A stretch of DNA of 64,000 bases from Lachnospiraceae bacterium. Its GTDB lineage: Bacteria; Bacillota; Clostridia; Lachnospirales; Lachnospiraceae. Under the pieces are notes generated by a model. That model was not told the origin of the DNA. It saw only the letters and a list, made by a program, of their open reading frames with translations, and ran no database searches. Shown in pieces: positions 51,440 to 60,863 of the stretch; the stretch's first letter is position 1, and the number at the start of each line of letters is the position of its first letter. The stretch lies in contig JAAUZH010000011.1 in assembly GCA_014804675.1 (NCBI GenBank), positions 89,194 to 153,193 of the forward strand. The letters run 5' to 3'. A program made the translations under genes and the position numbers.

Positions 51440-51463
51440 ACTCTCTGCCCTGCTTTCTGTTTT

Positions 51464-51901
51464 TTACCGCCGCCCGACAAAAAAACGGAAAATAGATATT
51501 ACTATAAAAACAGGTATGATAACGGGCAGCAGTGACCAAATAACGGAAAAGGCAACACCCAGAATCACAATCACCACAAAAAGTATCAAAACTACAATCA
51601 GCCATCCAGGCACCCTCCGTCCCCCGGAGCCTCCAAAATCCTCTCTCTCCCATGAGCTCTGTCCATCTTCTTCTCCATAAAAGCCGCCTGCGCTCCCGGT
51701 TCCTTTTACGGACGCAATATTCTTTGCAAGAAGCCGGGGATCTCCTAATTCCTCCAGCACCTGGGCTTCCGGCTTTCCCTTTTTGATTTCCCCATCAATA
51801 TAGTCTTCATAATACCGTATAGTATCCTCTAACTCCATTCCGTCTATTTTGCCTGTCAAAGTTTTTCTCAGGCTTTTGACAAATTCATATTTGTTCCTCA
51901 C
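51464..51901 (-). CDS. DUF1700/HAAS-domain membrane protein
   Basis: 145 residues. The N-terminal helical HAAS domain is clear: KYEFVKSLRKTL, YYEDYIDGEIKKGK and LEELGDPRLLAKNI (about 1-62). A Gly/Ser-rich acidic linker (65-97) and one long or two short membrane segments (about 98-140) follow. Such proteins are often paired with a PadR regulator; none is adjacent. It lies 39 bases after the cardiolipin synthase stop and may be co-transcribed with it. Confidence 0.85.
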   Translation of the reverse strand: MRNKYEFVKSLRKTLTGKIDGMELEDTIRYYEDYIDGEIKKGKPEAQVLEELGDPRLLAKNIASVKGTGSAGGFYGEEDGQSSWEREDFGGSGGRRVPGWLIVVLILFVVIVILGVAFSVIWSLLPVIIPVFIVISIFRFFVGRR

Positions 51902-51940
51902 TCTTATGGCACCTTCTTTCCCGTAAATTTTATGAAATCA

Positions 51941-53539
51941 TCACATTAAGGGACCAAATATCCGGCAGATCCTTCCTATGACCCTTGTGAAAAGCGAAAA
52001 CCTCTTATAGTCTCCTACGGTAATTTCCTGACATTTCTCAAGTGTCTCCAAATAATCCTTCTTTATATTGTCGATTTCTTTGTTTTTATATAAATAAGCG
52101 GCACATTCAAAATGCTCATAAAGGCTTCTGTAATCCAGATTAATACTTCCTACTACAGCTTTGTTGTCATCCGATACCCACACTTTGGCATGCAGAAAGC
52201 CCGGTGTATATTCGTATATCTTCACCCCTGCCTCTAAAAGCTGGGTATAATATGTTCTCGCAATATAAAATACGACTCGCTTATCCGGAATATGGGGCAT
52301 CATAAGCTTTACATCCACCCCTCTCTGGGCCGCAAAGGATAGGGCAACTACGGTTTCATTGTCCAGAATCAGATAAGGCGTCATAATAAAGACATACTTT
52401 TCTGCCTTATTGAGAATATCCAGATAAACATTTTCCGCAATGTCCAATCTATTGACAGGATCGTCATTATAAGGAATGACATAGCCGTTTCCTTCTTCCT
52501 CCTGTGGGTCACAGTTTGCAAATACATATTTCTTGTAATCTTCTCTTCCCACCTCATCCAGATTCCACATCTGTAAAAACATTACGGTAAAGCTTCTTAC
52601 CGCACTGCCCTTTAAACGGATAGAGGCATCCTTCCAGTGTCCGTAAAGTACTTTTTCATTGATGTATTCATCTGCCAGATTGATACCACCCGTATATGCT
52701 GTCTTTCCGTCTATAATCAGGATTTTCCTGTGGTCCCGGTTATTCTGTCTGGTGGATAGCAGGGGCTTTATAGGGGAAAAAGCCTTTGCCTTGATTCCAT
52801 ATTCCCCAAGCAGCCTTGGATAATGATAGGGCAGATTTACCAGAGAGCACATACCGTCATACATAATGCGCACCTCCACTCCTTCCTCTGCCTTCCTTTT
52901 TAAGACATCCAGAATGGAATCCCACATAATTCCCTGCCCAATAATGAAATACTCCAAAAAAATAAATTTTTCCGCCTTTTCCAATTCTTTTAAAAGGTCT
53001 TGGAACTTCTTTTCTCCTAATGGAAAATATACCGCTTCCGTACAATCAAAGGTGGGGAAGCCGTTCATCGTCTCAATGTAATGGGAAATTCCCTGAAGCT
53101 CTGCCGGTTCATTTTTTAATTTTTCCCGAATCCTGGAATTCGTCTTTAGAAGGCCGGATGTTTCATCGATCCTCCTTTTTAGCTTTTTCTGAAGTCCAAA
53201 GCTGCCCGGATTTAGCCACACGAATAAAAACAGAGATGCCCCAAAAACCGGAAATGCACATAAGGGCATCATCCATGCCAGCTTAAAGGCAGGATTTTCC
53301 TTGCTGTTTACAATGGAAATAATAAAGGCTACCGATAATACTGTCATAAAATAGTAAAGCCAGTCAAAAACCCTTCCCACCAACTGGAACATCGTAACGA
53401 TCGTGACAATCTGCACCAGCAACAAAAGTACAGTTATCATGGTCCTCCCAAATAGCAGCCGGAACAAAATCACGATTCCCTTGTCCCTGACTCTTTTCCC
53501 CTTTTGCTTGACGTTTTCACGAAATGCTTCTGTGCTCAT
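51941..53539 (-). CDS. cls: Cardiolipin synthase (phospholipase D family)
   Basis: 532 residues. N-terminal membrane segments (about 24-45, 50-70, 85-108) are followed by two PLD domains with HKD motifs: HRKILIIDGKTAYTGGIN (about 260) and HAKVWVSDDNKAVVGSINLD (about 455). It condenses two phosphatidylglycerols into cardiolipin at the membrane. AAGGAG lies rather far (17 bases) from the ATG, so the start could be slightly later. The gene is divergent from the MerR-type regulator. Confidence 0.93.
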   Translation of the reverse strand: MSTEAFRENVKQKGKRVRDKGIVILFRLLFGRTMITVLLLLVQIVTIVTMFQLVGRVFDWLYYFMTVLSVAFIISIVNSKENPAFKLAWMMPLCAFPVFGASLFLFVWLNPGSFGLQKKLKRRIDETSGLLKTNSRIREKLKNEPAELQGISHYIETMNGFPTFDCTEAVYFPLGEKKFQDLLKELEKAEKFIFLEYFIIGQGIMWDSILDVLKRKAEEGVEVRIMYDGMCSLVNLPYHYPRLLGEYGIKAKAFSPIKPLLSTRQNNRDHRKILIIDGKTAYTGGINLADEYINEKVLYGHWKDASIRLKGSAVRSFTVMFLQMWNLDEVGREDYKKYVFANCDPQEEEGNGYVIPYNDDPVNRLDIAENVYLDILNKAEKYVFIMTPYLILDNETVVALSFAAQRGVDVKLMMPHIPDKRVVFYIARTYYTQLLEAGVKIYEYTPGFLHAKVWVSDDNKAVVGSINLDYRSLYEHFECAAYLYKNKEIDNIKKDYLETLEKCQEITVGDYKRFSLFTRVIGRICRIFGPLM

Positions 53540-53723
53540 AATCTTTTTCTTATTTACTCCTTTATTTTTACAATCTCTATCTAAACATAATATACAGTTT
53601 TTACAAAATTCTCCATAGGTTTTTATAAAGAAGTTATGAAACTTATAGAAATTTTTCTGTTTTTATGGCATATTTATTTTATGGAAATTTAATTTTTTAC
53701 ATTGTCTTAAGGGGGGCTTTTCC

Positions 53724-54569
53724 ATGAAGGGCTATTTATCCATAGGTAAGGTGGCAAAGTTAAAGGGAGTAAGCATTAAGTCATTACGCTATTATGACGA
53801 AATCGGAATCCTGAAGCCCGCTTTTATCAATGAGCAGACGAATTACCGCTATTATAAAGAGGAACAGCTTATGATCATCGATGCCATTACTCTATGTCTG
53901 GAGCTGGGCATTCCTTTAAAAGAATTCGAAAAGTACAGGGATGCTTCCGGCGCCTTACAGCTTTCCAGCCTGCTTTTTGACGGAAAGCAGCTGGCAGAAA
54001 AGAAGATACGGGCTATGAGCCAGCGTCTGGAAGCTCTTCAGAATACTCTTACCATGCTGGAAAACAAAGAGACTAAGACACCAGTCTATAGAATGGAGCA
54101 GCTTCCCAAACGTGTTATTTTGCTGATTCCCACTAACGATTCCACTTCTTCACAAAATCATAACCAAAAGCTGCTGGAATTATTAGTAACCGCACAAAAA
54201 GCGGGCTTGCAGTCCAGTTATCCTTCCGGCATCCTTTATCACCATACAAAAGGCATGACAAAAAGATTTGTATTTATTCATATTGTGGAAGACGAAGCTT
54301 ACGCCCGGCTTTGCCACACAAATACCGCCAATCTCCTATCCCGGAGCAATTGTATTTTAATAGAGATTCCCAAACAGGAGTATGCCTGTCTGGGAAGCGA
54401 TTCTCCTTCCATAGACCGGGCAGAACAGATTTTTCAGCCTCTGCTTTCTGCAAGAGAAGATTACGTCCTTATGGAATTAAAGAACATTGAACAGACAGGG
54501 AGCAACCCCAACGGGCTTTACGAGCTGATGCTATGCTGTGCTCCGTCCTCCATTCATCTTCCGAAATAA
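53724..54569 (+). CDS. MerR-family regulator with C-terminal effector domain
   Basis: 281 residues, good GGGGGG-type ribosome site. N-terminal winged helix: YLSIGKVAKLKGVSIKSLRYYDEIGIL (read in two halves around GVSIKSL), then a coiled coil (about 85-112) and a ~150-residue C-terminal domain like the BmrR/GyrI-type drug-binding fold. It likely activates a nearby or distant efflux or metabolic gene on ligand binding; the divergent cardiolipin synthase is one candidate. Its 3' end overlaps the convergent glycosyltransferase gene by 16 bases. Confidence 0.88.
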   Translation: MKGYLSIGKVAKLKGVSIKSLRYYDEIGILKPAFINEQTNYRYYKEEQLMIIDAITLCLELGIPLKEFEKYRDASGALQLSSLLFDGKQLAEKKIRAMSQRLEALQNTLTMLENKETKTPVYRMEQLPKRVILLIPTNDSTSSQNHNQKLLELLVTAQKAGLQSSYPSGILYHHTKGMTKRFVFIHIVEDEAYARLCHTNTANLLSRSNCILIEIPKQEYACLGSDSPSIDRAEQIFQPLLSAREDYVLMELKNIEQTGSNPNGLYELMLCCAPSSIHLPK

Positions 54570-56728
54570 GGCGCCTCTTCCTGCTGATAAACACAAAATG
54601 CCAAATCTCTTAAGTTTGATGATGTTTCTTCCACTTCCGCCTTTTCCTGCAGAAAATCATTCCCGCTCATTCCGTTTCGTACAATCAGAGTTCCCTTTCT
54701 GTAAGCATCATAATTTCCTGTATCGTAAGATAAAAACGTCAGACCGTCTTCCTTTTTTCCTTCGGTCTTTTCTACTACTACATAGTAACAGCCTTCCCCA
54801 CTTTTTCCATCCACCTCATCAAAGGACAGGGTTACGAATTGATAACCCGAAATTTCTCCCCCTTGGATATTCTGCTCTGCCAGTACTTTCTTTTTATCAT
54901 CCAGCAGCATTACATGGTAAACGGCTGAATTGCTTTCCCCTGACTCGTTTTTCACCTGAATGCCCAGCCGATTGAACTTTTTATCCCCCTGAAAGCTCTG
55001 TATATACAGCACGTTTTCCATAAGCAGCTCCTGTTCGTCACACTGATACAAAAACTGATTTACAGTAGCCTCATTGGTAATATAGTTTTGCCGGAAAAAT
55101 GCCTGATTTTTTAGAATAAGTAATAAAATAATGCCTGCTGCCGGAACCAGACAAAGGTATTTCCCTTTTTTCACCATCCGTTCCCTTGTTATTTCTTCCA
55201 GATACGCAAAGCCTTCTATCATGGAAAGGGGCAGCAGCAGCATAAAGCCGATGCTGTAAATAGTCCCGGCTTCCCAAAGCATATGGAACAAAAAACCGCC
55301 CAAAAGGTTCAGTTTTACCACGTAAAGAAAATCCATTTTCTTCTTCCAGATACAAAGAAAGGTACTGACTGCTGTAACCGCTAAGGAAAAGCTGTAAAAA
55401 ACAGCTCCATATACCCCCATAAAATCCGATTTGCTCCCCAGAAAATACTTATGGACAGATAGATAGCTCTGGCTTACTCCCAGCTCCGATAAATAACCGC
55501 CGCTTCCTTCCGACCAGGTAAGTCTTAACTTATCCAGCATCAGCCTCCCATAGCCCGCTGTCCCCAGTTGTCCTATCCGTTCCTTTAAAAGCGCAATGTC
55601 CCCTGTTATCTTTTCTTCCTTCGTTTCAAATCCAATTGTGTAATATTCATCCACAATGTTATAAACCCCCTGTCCGCCTGCTCCCATTGCAATCCAATGG
55701 ACCGGAGGAAATGCAGTATCCCTGCTGTCAAAGGAGATATATTTCCTCTCCTCCCATTTCCCTGCAAATACCATAAAAAGCACGCCCAAGAAAAGAAACA
55801 AAAATTTCAAAGCAGGAATCTGTTTTTTATTGTATCTACCGATTGCCGCATCCTTCCTTCTGACTTCCTTCAGCAAAAAATATGCTGCCGCAGCAATCAC
55901 CGTAATAAAAACAGTGGCTCTTATGCTGCATCCTGCCCATAAGGCCATGGCGCATAAGAAAGCAGTAAGACATTCCTTCCCTATGCCTAAATGCCTGTTT
56001 TCTTCTCCGAACAGCCGGTAGATGCCATAAAGCCCTGCCATCAGGAATCCCATGGAAACCGTATTCGTATAATAAAAGGGCGTCCAGATCAGGAAAACCG
56101 GATTGCAGAGAGAAAACAGCAGGCAGAGGAATGCCATTTTTTCTCCCTTTATCTTTCCTGCCAGCTTCCATCCAAAAAAAATACCGATATCAATCATGGC
56201 TATATTGACCAGTCCAAGCAATGTTACTGCATTCTGGTACTGCTCACCTGCTATTCCAAGCACACGGAACAGCTTCAGCAGCTCGATTGTAAGAAACAGT
56301 ATGGGATAATTATTGGTATATCTGGCAAAATAGCCATCCAGATGGGTATCGGATACTGTGCCTGTTTTGCATACGCTGACCGCTTCATCCAGGGTCTTTA
56401 ATGCATCATAGCGAAGTCCTACCTGCATAGCAAGCAGGTAAACAATCTGAAACAGCACATAGACAGAAAACAAAAGAAAGGCAGCTCTTTTTAACTGCTT
56501 CTCTTCTTTTTTCCATATAATCTGTCCTATGGAAAAAAAGAGAAAAAACAAAACAAGGATACCAGGAAGCGCCAGAAGCTTCCTTTGAGATGGCAAAAAA
56601 GATTCCAGAAAAAAAGGAGCCGCATTCCAGTCTGACATGGAATGATAAAAAACAAAAAGAAGCAGTCCCAAAAACAAAAGCATGGATGCCATCCATATAG
56701 TTCTTTTCATAATTTCCACTATTTTCAT
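54554..56728 (-). CDS. Polytopic membrane protein, probable GT-C fold glycosyltransferase
   Basis: 724 residues from ATG 56728, which has GGAAGAGG; an upstream in-frame start gives a Cys-rich non-membrane leader and is rejected. About 12 membrane segments in the first 540 residues, with an early periplasmic loop containing ARYTNNYPILFLT, as in dolichyl-phosphate-mannose and GT39/GT83-like enzymes. The last ~170 residues form a soluble extracytoplasmic beta-rich domain. It probably moves a sugar from a lipid carrier to an envelope acceptor; donor and acceptor unknown. Confidence 0.75.
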   Translation of the reverse strand: MKIVEIMKRTIWMASMLLFLGLLLFVFYHSMSDWNAAPFFLESFLPSQRKLLALPGILVLFFLFFSIGQIIWKKEEKQLKRAAFLLFSVYVLFQIVYLLAMQVGLRYDALKTLDEAVSVCKTGTVSDTHLDGYFARYTNNYPILFLTIELLKLFRVLGIAGEQYQNAVTLLGLVNIAMIDIGIFFGWKLAGKIKGEKMAFLCLLFSLCNPVFLIWTPFYYTNTVSMGFLMAGLYGIYRLFGEENRHLGIGKECLTAFLCAMALWAGCSIRATVFITVIAAAAYFLLKEVRRKDAAIGRYNKKQIPALKFLFLFLGVLFMVFAGKWEERKYISFDSRDTAFPPVHWIAMGAGGQGVYNIVDEYYTIGFETKEEKITGDIALLKERIGQLGTAGYGRLMLDKLRLTWSEGSGGYLSELGVSQSYLSVHKYFLGSKSDFMGVYGAVFYSFSLAVTAVSTFLCIWKKKMDFLYVVKLNLLGGFLFHMLWEAGTIYSIGFMLLLPLSMIEGFAYLEEITRERMVKKGKYLCLVPAAGIILLLILKNQAFFRQNYITNEATVNQFLYQCDEQELLMENVLYIQSFQGDKKFNRLGIQVKNESGESNSAVYHVMLLDDKKKVLAEQNIQGGEISGYQFVTLSFDEVDGKSGEGCYYVVVEKTEGKKEDGLTFLSYDTGNYDAYRKGTLIVRNGMSGNDFLQEKAEVEETSSNLRDLAFCVYQQEEAPYFGR

Positions 56729-56777
56729 GTAGATTTCCTCTTCCTGTATTTTTATAATACCTGTTAGGTTGCAACAA

Positions 56778-57620
56778 CTATTGTTTCTTCCGCAGTAAAA
56801 ACAGGCAGGAAGCAATTGCCGCTATCATACTGATTCCAATTCCCAGGAACATATCTGTTTTTTCCTCCCACAGAATATCCAGTTTCAAAAAGGCAAACAG
56901 ATTTCCGCTTATATTGATGATTCCGTGAATCAGCATGACCATTTTCAAGGATTGAAGCCTCTCACATAAATATCCCAAAAGAAGACCTATGGAAAACGCA
57001 TAGACGAACTGAACCACATTCTGATGATACACGCCAAAGAACAGAGCCTGTATGAAGTTGGCACACCAAAAAGGAAGCTCTCTTTTTTCATATCCCAGAA
57101 TCAATCCCCTGAAAATCAATTCTTCTACAATAGGAGCTAAAATCCCCATATATAGAAGGGGAAATATCCCTTGTCCTGTTCCCATATCTTCTAAAAGCTC
57201 CAAGTAATTGCTTTGAATTTTGGGAAACAAGGGCAAAATCAAATTCAGGACATTGCTGCAAAAGCACTGAATGGATATGCCAAGCACCATAGCCCCGCCT
57301 ATCAGCGGGAAGGAAAACTCCTTCCTGTGCTGAGGACGCATTCCTCCTTTCGGAAGAAATCCCCTCTTATACCAAATGCCAAATACACAGCAAAATACCA
57401 GATAAATAAAACAATTTCCAAGTATCTGTATTTCCTTCAGCCATGCTTCATTCAAAAATAAGCCTGATACCACATTACTGTCTGCCCTTATCTGTTCATA
57501 ATGAAATATGCCCCATACAACTCCGCTCCCTATGAGAAAGAAAAAGGTAAGTATATATATAAGTATGAAAGCTGTGAAAAAGGGAAGACAGCCATAACAT
57601 ATTTTTTTCCATTTTTTCAT
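56778..57620 (-). CDS. CPBP family intramembrane metalloprotease (CAAX-type)
   Basis: 280 residues from ATG 57620; an in-frame TTG four codons earlier is possible. About eight membrane segments. Abi/CPBP catalytic motifs: APIVEELIFRGLIL (EExxxR), FFGVYHQN (FxxxH) and a third His in MLIHGIINISGN. Bacterial members include bacteriocin self-immunity and prenyl-protease-like proteins. It lies 49 bases upstream of the glycosyltransferase gene on the same strand. Confidence 0.88.
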   Translation of the reverse strand: MKKWKKICYGCLPFFTAFILIYILTFFFLIGSGVVWGIFHYEQIRADSNVVSGLFLNEAWLKEIQILGNCFIYLVFCCVFGIWYKRGFLPKGGMRPQHRKEFSFPLIGGAMVLGISIQCFCSNVLNLILPLFPKIQSNYLELLEDMGTGQGIFPLLYMGILAPIVEELIFRGLILGYEKRELPFWCANFIQALFFGVYHQNVVQFVYAFSIGLLLGYLCERLQSLKMVMLIHGIINISGNLFAFLKLDILWEEKTDMFLGIGISMIAAIASCLFLLRKKQ

Positions 57621-57704
57621 AAGTGTATTCAACCTTTTATGTGCTATTATTCTTTCATTTTATCAGAATTTTGCTTTTTTACAAGAGTAAATGCAATCCC
57701 CCTC

Positions 57705-57733
57705 TTGACAACAGGCAAAAACCATTGTAAAAT
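57705..57733 (+). promoter_or_regulatory. SigA-type promoter of tRNA-Arg
   Basis: TTGACA (57705-57710), 17-base spacer, TAAAAT (57728-57733), about 44 bases before the tRNA. Confidence 0.88.
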
Positions 57734-57776
57734 AATCCATGTTGTTTCCGATATCCTAGGAAACAGCTACACGTTT

Positions 57777-57850
57777 GTGGGCATAGCTCAGCTGGATAGA
57801 GCGTTTGGCTACGGACCAAAAGGTCGGGGGTTCGAATCCTCTTGCCCACG
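57777..57850 (+). tRNA. tRNA-Arg (anticodon ACG)
   Basis: Acceptor GTGGGCA/TGCCCAC, anticodon stem TTTGG/CCAAA with loop CTACGGA, T arm GGGGG TTCGAAT CCTCT, discriminator G. A34 would be deaminated to inosine by TadA. Stand-alone unit with its own promoter and terminator. Confidence 0.95.
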
Positions 57851-57881
57851 TTTTTCCTCATTACCCTATTCTAAAAATTGT

Positions 57882-57911
57882 AAAAAAGACTGTTTTTCAA
57901 CAGTCTTTTTT
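57882..57911. terminator. Terminator of tRNA-Arg, also usable by the DUF1667 gene
   Basis: AAAAAAGACTG and CAGTCTTTTTT pair around an eight-base loop with T-runs on both strands; it separates two convergent units. Confidence 0.88.
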
Positions 57912-57916
57912 TGTAG

Positions 57917-58294
57917 TCATTCTTCTCTTTTTCTTGCCACACAGGCAGTTGCCACCAACGGGATGCCTGTATCACACAAATCCTCCAGTATGGTTTCTCC
58001 CAATATCACCGGTGCCTCTGCTACGGCCTGTTTAATCTGCTCCATGGCAGGCAGCAGCTTTTCCTTTGGAATTTCGCCTTTTGATTTTACCGCCACTACT
58101 TTTTCGGTTCCTCCCAGCACTTTTACAGTAGTTGTCAGCACCCTGGTGGGATTTACCACTTCTTTTTCGGCATACTCTTTTCCGTTTCTGCATTGATTCC
58201 CGGATATGGAAACGATGCCTCCCTGATCCATCTCCACTAAAATTCCACAGCCCCTCGGACACTTAATACAGGTTAATTCTTTCTTTTCTGTCAT
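57917..58294 (-). CDS. DUF1667 family protein
   Basis: 125 residues. N-terminal CIKCPRGCGILV supplies a CxxCxxxC cluster, with another Cys in ISGNQCRNG, as in DUF1667, and there is VVNPTRVLTTTVKV after it. The family is encoded with glycerol-3-phosphate-dehydrogenase-like flavoproteins in Clostridia and probably carries an iron-sulfur centre for electron transfer. Its ATG overlaps the stop of the upstream flavoprotein by four bases. Confidence 0.9.
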   Translation of the reverse strand: MTEKKELTCIKCPRGCGILVEMDQGGIVSISGNQCRNGKEYAEKEVVNPTRVLTTTVKVLGGTEKVVAVKSKGEIPKEKLLPAMEQIKQAVAEAPVILGETILEDLCDTGIPLVATACVARKREE

Positions 58295-59271
58295 ATTATT
58301 TCCTCCAAAATATACCTTGCCGCACTTTCTCCTGCTTTTTGTGCCTCCTGCGACACATGGTCTACCAGATCATGTACATGAACTACATTGCCGCAGGCAA
58401 ATACTCCCTGCAAAGCAGTCTCCAGCTTTGGAGTCACAACAGGTCCTTTTGTCTTTTCATCGATAGGAAGCCCCAGTTTTTTAGTTAATTCATTTTCCGG
58501 AATCAGCCCTACGGACATCAAAAGAGTGTCACAGGAAATAAATTCATCCGTGCCCGGAACAGGCTCCAGATTTTCATCTACCTTTGATAACGTTACGCCC
58601 TCCACTCGCTCTTTTCCATGAATAAAGGTAACCGTATGGCTTAGCTTTAAAGGAATTCCAAAATCCTCCAGACATTGCACGATATTTCTTTGAAGCCCTC
58701 CTGATTTCGGCATGATCTCCACCACGCATTTTACTCTGGCTCCCTCCAGGGTAAGCCTTCTTGCCATGATCAGGCCTATATCTCCGGAACCTAATATGAC
58801 GATTTCCTTTCCCGGCATAATGCCGTCTATGTTTACAAAGTACTGGGCCGTTCCTGCCGAATAAATTCCTGCCGGACGGTAGCCGGGAATATTCAGGGCG
58901 CCTCTGGGCCGTTCCCTGCAGCCCATTGCCAATATAATAGCTTTTGCCTGAATATGGATAAGCCCAACCCCCTTTTCCATAACGGTTACCTGCTTATCCC
59001 TTGTAATGTCAATCACCATTGCGGATACCTTATATTCTATCCCCTTTTCCCGGATTTTATCAATATAACGGGCAGCATATTCCGGTCCGGTCAGCTCTTC
59101 CCGAAAAGTATGAAGTCCAAATCCCGTATGGATGCACTGGTTCAAAATGCCGCCCAGCTTATTATCTCTTTCCAGAATCAATATGCTCTGAATTCCCATT
59201 TCCCTTGCAAAATCCGCTGCCGCCAACCCTGCCGGTCCACCGCCTATTATAACTAAATCGTACCAAAGCAT
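58291..59271 (-). CDS. NAD(P)/FAD-dependent oxidoreductase (GlpB-like partner)
   Basis: 326 residues from ATG 59271, which follows AGGAGG; a longer in-frame start overlaps the upstream gene and is rejected. FAD motif VIIGGGPAGLAAADFA (about 7-22), NAD motif VILGSGDIGLIMARRL (about 155-170) and ACGNVVHVHDLVD near the end. It lacks the redox CxxC of thioredoxin reductase. It probably passes electrons between NAD(P)H and the dehydrogenase encoded upstream. Confidence 0.9.
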   Translation of the reverse strand: MLWYDLVIIGGGPAGLAAADFAREMGIQSILILERDNKLGGILNQCIHTGFGLHTFREELTGPEYAARYIDKIREKGIEYKVSAMVIDITRDKQVTVMEKGVGLIHIQAKAIILAMGCRERPRGALNIPGYRPAGIYSAGTAQYFVNIDGIMPGKEIVILGSGDIGLIMARRLTLEGARVKCVVEIMPKSGGLQRNIVQCLEDFGIPLKLSHTVTFIHGKERVEGVTLSKVDENLEPVPGTDEFISCDTLLMSVGLIPENELTKKLGLPIDEKTKGPVVTPKLETALQGVFACGNVVHVHDLVDHVSQEAQKAGESAARYILEEII

Positions 59272-59340
59272 ATGCTTACCTCCTGCTTTTTCGTCTGACA
59301 TGCTCCATTGCCACCTTCCCCTCATCGGCTTTCTCAAAAA

Positions 59341-60789
59341 TCATCTGTTTTCATCTGTCAGAAGCCCGGAGCTTCCTCCTGTCTTGGTAATCTGAAGCTT
59401 GCTTATGCCCAATTCTCTTTCCAATATTTCCACCAGCTTTGGCGTACAGAAGCCTCCCTGGCACCTTCCCATTCCCGTTCGCACCCTCCGTTTCAAACCA
59501 TCCAGGCTCTTTGCTCCTAAAGGCCTGTGAATGGCTTCTAAAATCTCTCCTTCGGTAATCATCTCACAACGGCAGATCATGTTTCCATAAGCCGGCTTTT
59601 CTTTTACGATAGCTTCTTTTTCCCCGGCAGAAAGAGAAGCAAAAGGAACGATTCCTTTTCTTTCCGTCAGAAACTGCTCCTTGGGCTTAAAGTTATTTTT
59701 TTCCGCTACCATTGCTGTCAGGGCATTGCCTATAGCCGGAGCTGCTGAAAGGCCCGGCGATTCTATGCCTACGGCATCAAAAAAGCCGGGAGCATCTTCT
59801 GCTTCTCCTACGATAAAATCACCGTTCCTTTCATGGGCTCTTAGGCCTGCAAAAGATGTGATTACCATTCCGGTATTCAAATCCGGAACCGTATGCCTTG
59901 TATCATTCAGCACCTTTTTCAGCCCTTCTTTGCTGGTTGCCGTTTCTTCTTTGTCCCGTATGCTTTCTGCCGTTGGTCCTAACAGAAGATTTCCATGCAC
60001 AGTTCTGGTAACTAAAACTCCTTTTCCCATTTTCCCGGGCACTCTGAACAAGGTCGAAGAAACGGCTGCCCCTCCACTTTTATCCAAAAGGCAGTATTCT
60101 CCCTTTATGGGAGTGATCTGATAGCTGTTTCTACTTATCATATTATGAAGCTTATCGCTATAAAGTCCTGCGCAGTTTATAATATTTTTGCCCAAATAGC
60201 TTTCCTGCTTACCGGGATTTGTCCTGCTGCTTACTGTAACTTCATAACCCTTTCCTGTTTTTTGAATATGGGTCACTTCCTTTTCAAACAGAAACTCCGC
60301 TCCGTTCACATTGGCATTTTCAGCAAGGGCTATCGTCAGAAGGAAGGGACAGACAAGGGCTGCTGTAGGCGCATACAATGCCGCTACTGCTTCCTTGGAC
60401 AAATGAGGCTCTTTTTCCAGAAGCTGTTCCTTTTCCAGAATGACAAGATCTTTTACGCCGTTTTCTTCCCCCTGCTTTTTTAACCGCTTTAAGGTTTCCC
60501 TTTCCTCCCGTGAAAATGCCAGCACTAACGCACCATTTCTTTCGTAAGGCACATCCAGCCTCCTGCAGAGTTCCTCCATCATCAGGCTGCCCTGAACATT
60601 ATATTTGGCTTTCAGGCTGCCGGGCTTTGCATCAAAGCCCGCATGAACCAGACCACTGTTTGCCTTGGAGGTTCCCACGCAGACATCCTCCCCTTTTTCC
60701 AATACAAGAATGCTGCACTGATATCCGGATAACTCTCTTGCTACTGAAGCACCGATTACACCGGCTCCGATGATGATTGCATCATACAT
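59341..60789 (-). CDS. FAD-dependent dehydrogenase with C-terminal BFD-type domain (anaerobic G3P dehydrogenase-like)
   Basis: 482 residues from ATG 60789, eight bases after GAGG. N-terminal FAD fold DAIIIGAGVIGASVAREL, a DAO-type domain (GLVHAGFDAKPGSLKAK, NCAGLYSDKLHNM, GLRAHERNGDFIVGEAED), and residues about 400-470 with CRCEMI and GRCQGGFC, the four cysteines of a [2Fe-2S] BFD-like domain. This plan is shared by anaerobic glycerol-3-phosphate and 2-hydroxyglutarate-type dehydrogenases. First gene of the three-gene operon. Confidence 0.9.
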   Translation of the reverse strand: MYDAIIIGAGVIGASVARELSGYQCSILVLEKGEDVCVGTSKANSGLVHAGFDAKPGSLKAKYNVQGSLMMEELCRRLDVPYERNGALVLAFSREERETLKRLKKQGEENGVKDLVILEKEQLLEKEPHLSKEAVAALYAPTAALVCPFLLTIALAENANVNGAEFLFEKEVTHIQKTGKGYEVTVSSRTNPGKQESYLGKNIINCAGLYSDKLHNMISRNSYQITPIKGEYCLLDKSGGAAVSSTLFRVPGKMGKGVLVTRTVHGNLLLGPTAESIRDKEETATSKEGLKKVLNDTRHTVPDLNTGMVITSFAGLRAHERNGDFIVGEAEDAPGFFDAVGIESPGLSAAPAIGNALTAMVAEKNNFKPKEQFLTERKGIVPFASLSAGEKEAIVKEKPAYGNMICRCEMITEGEILEAIHRPLGAKSLDGLKRRVRTGMGRCQGGFCTPKLVEILERELGISKLQITKTGGSSGLLTDENR

Positions 60790-60863
60790 GGCTTTCACCT
60801 CTTGTTTTTTATGAAATATTATAGCAGACTCTCGTTCATTTGCAAAAAATATTTTTAAACCGG

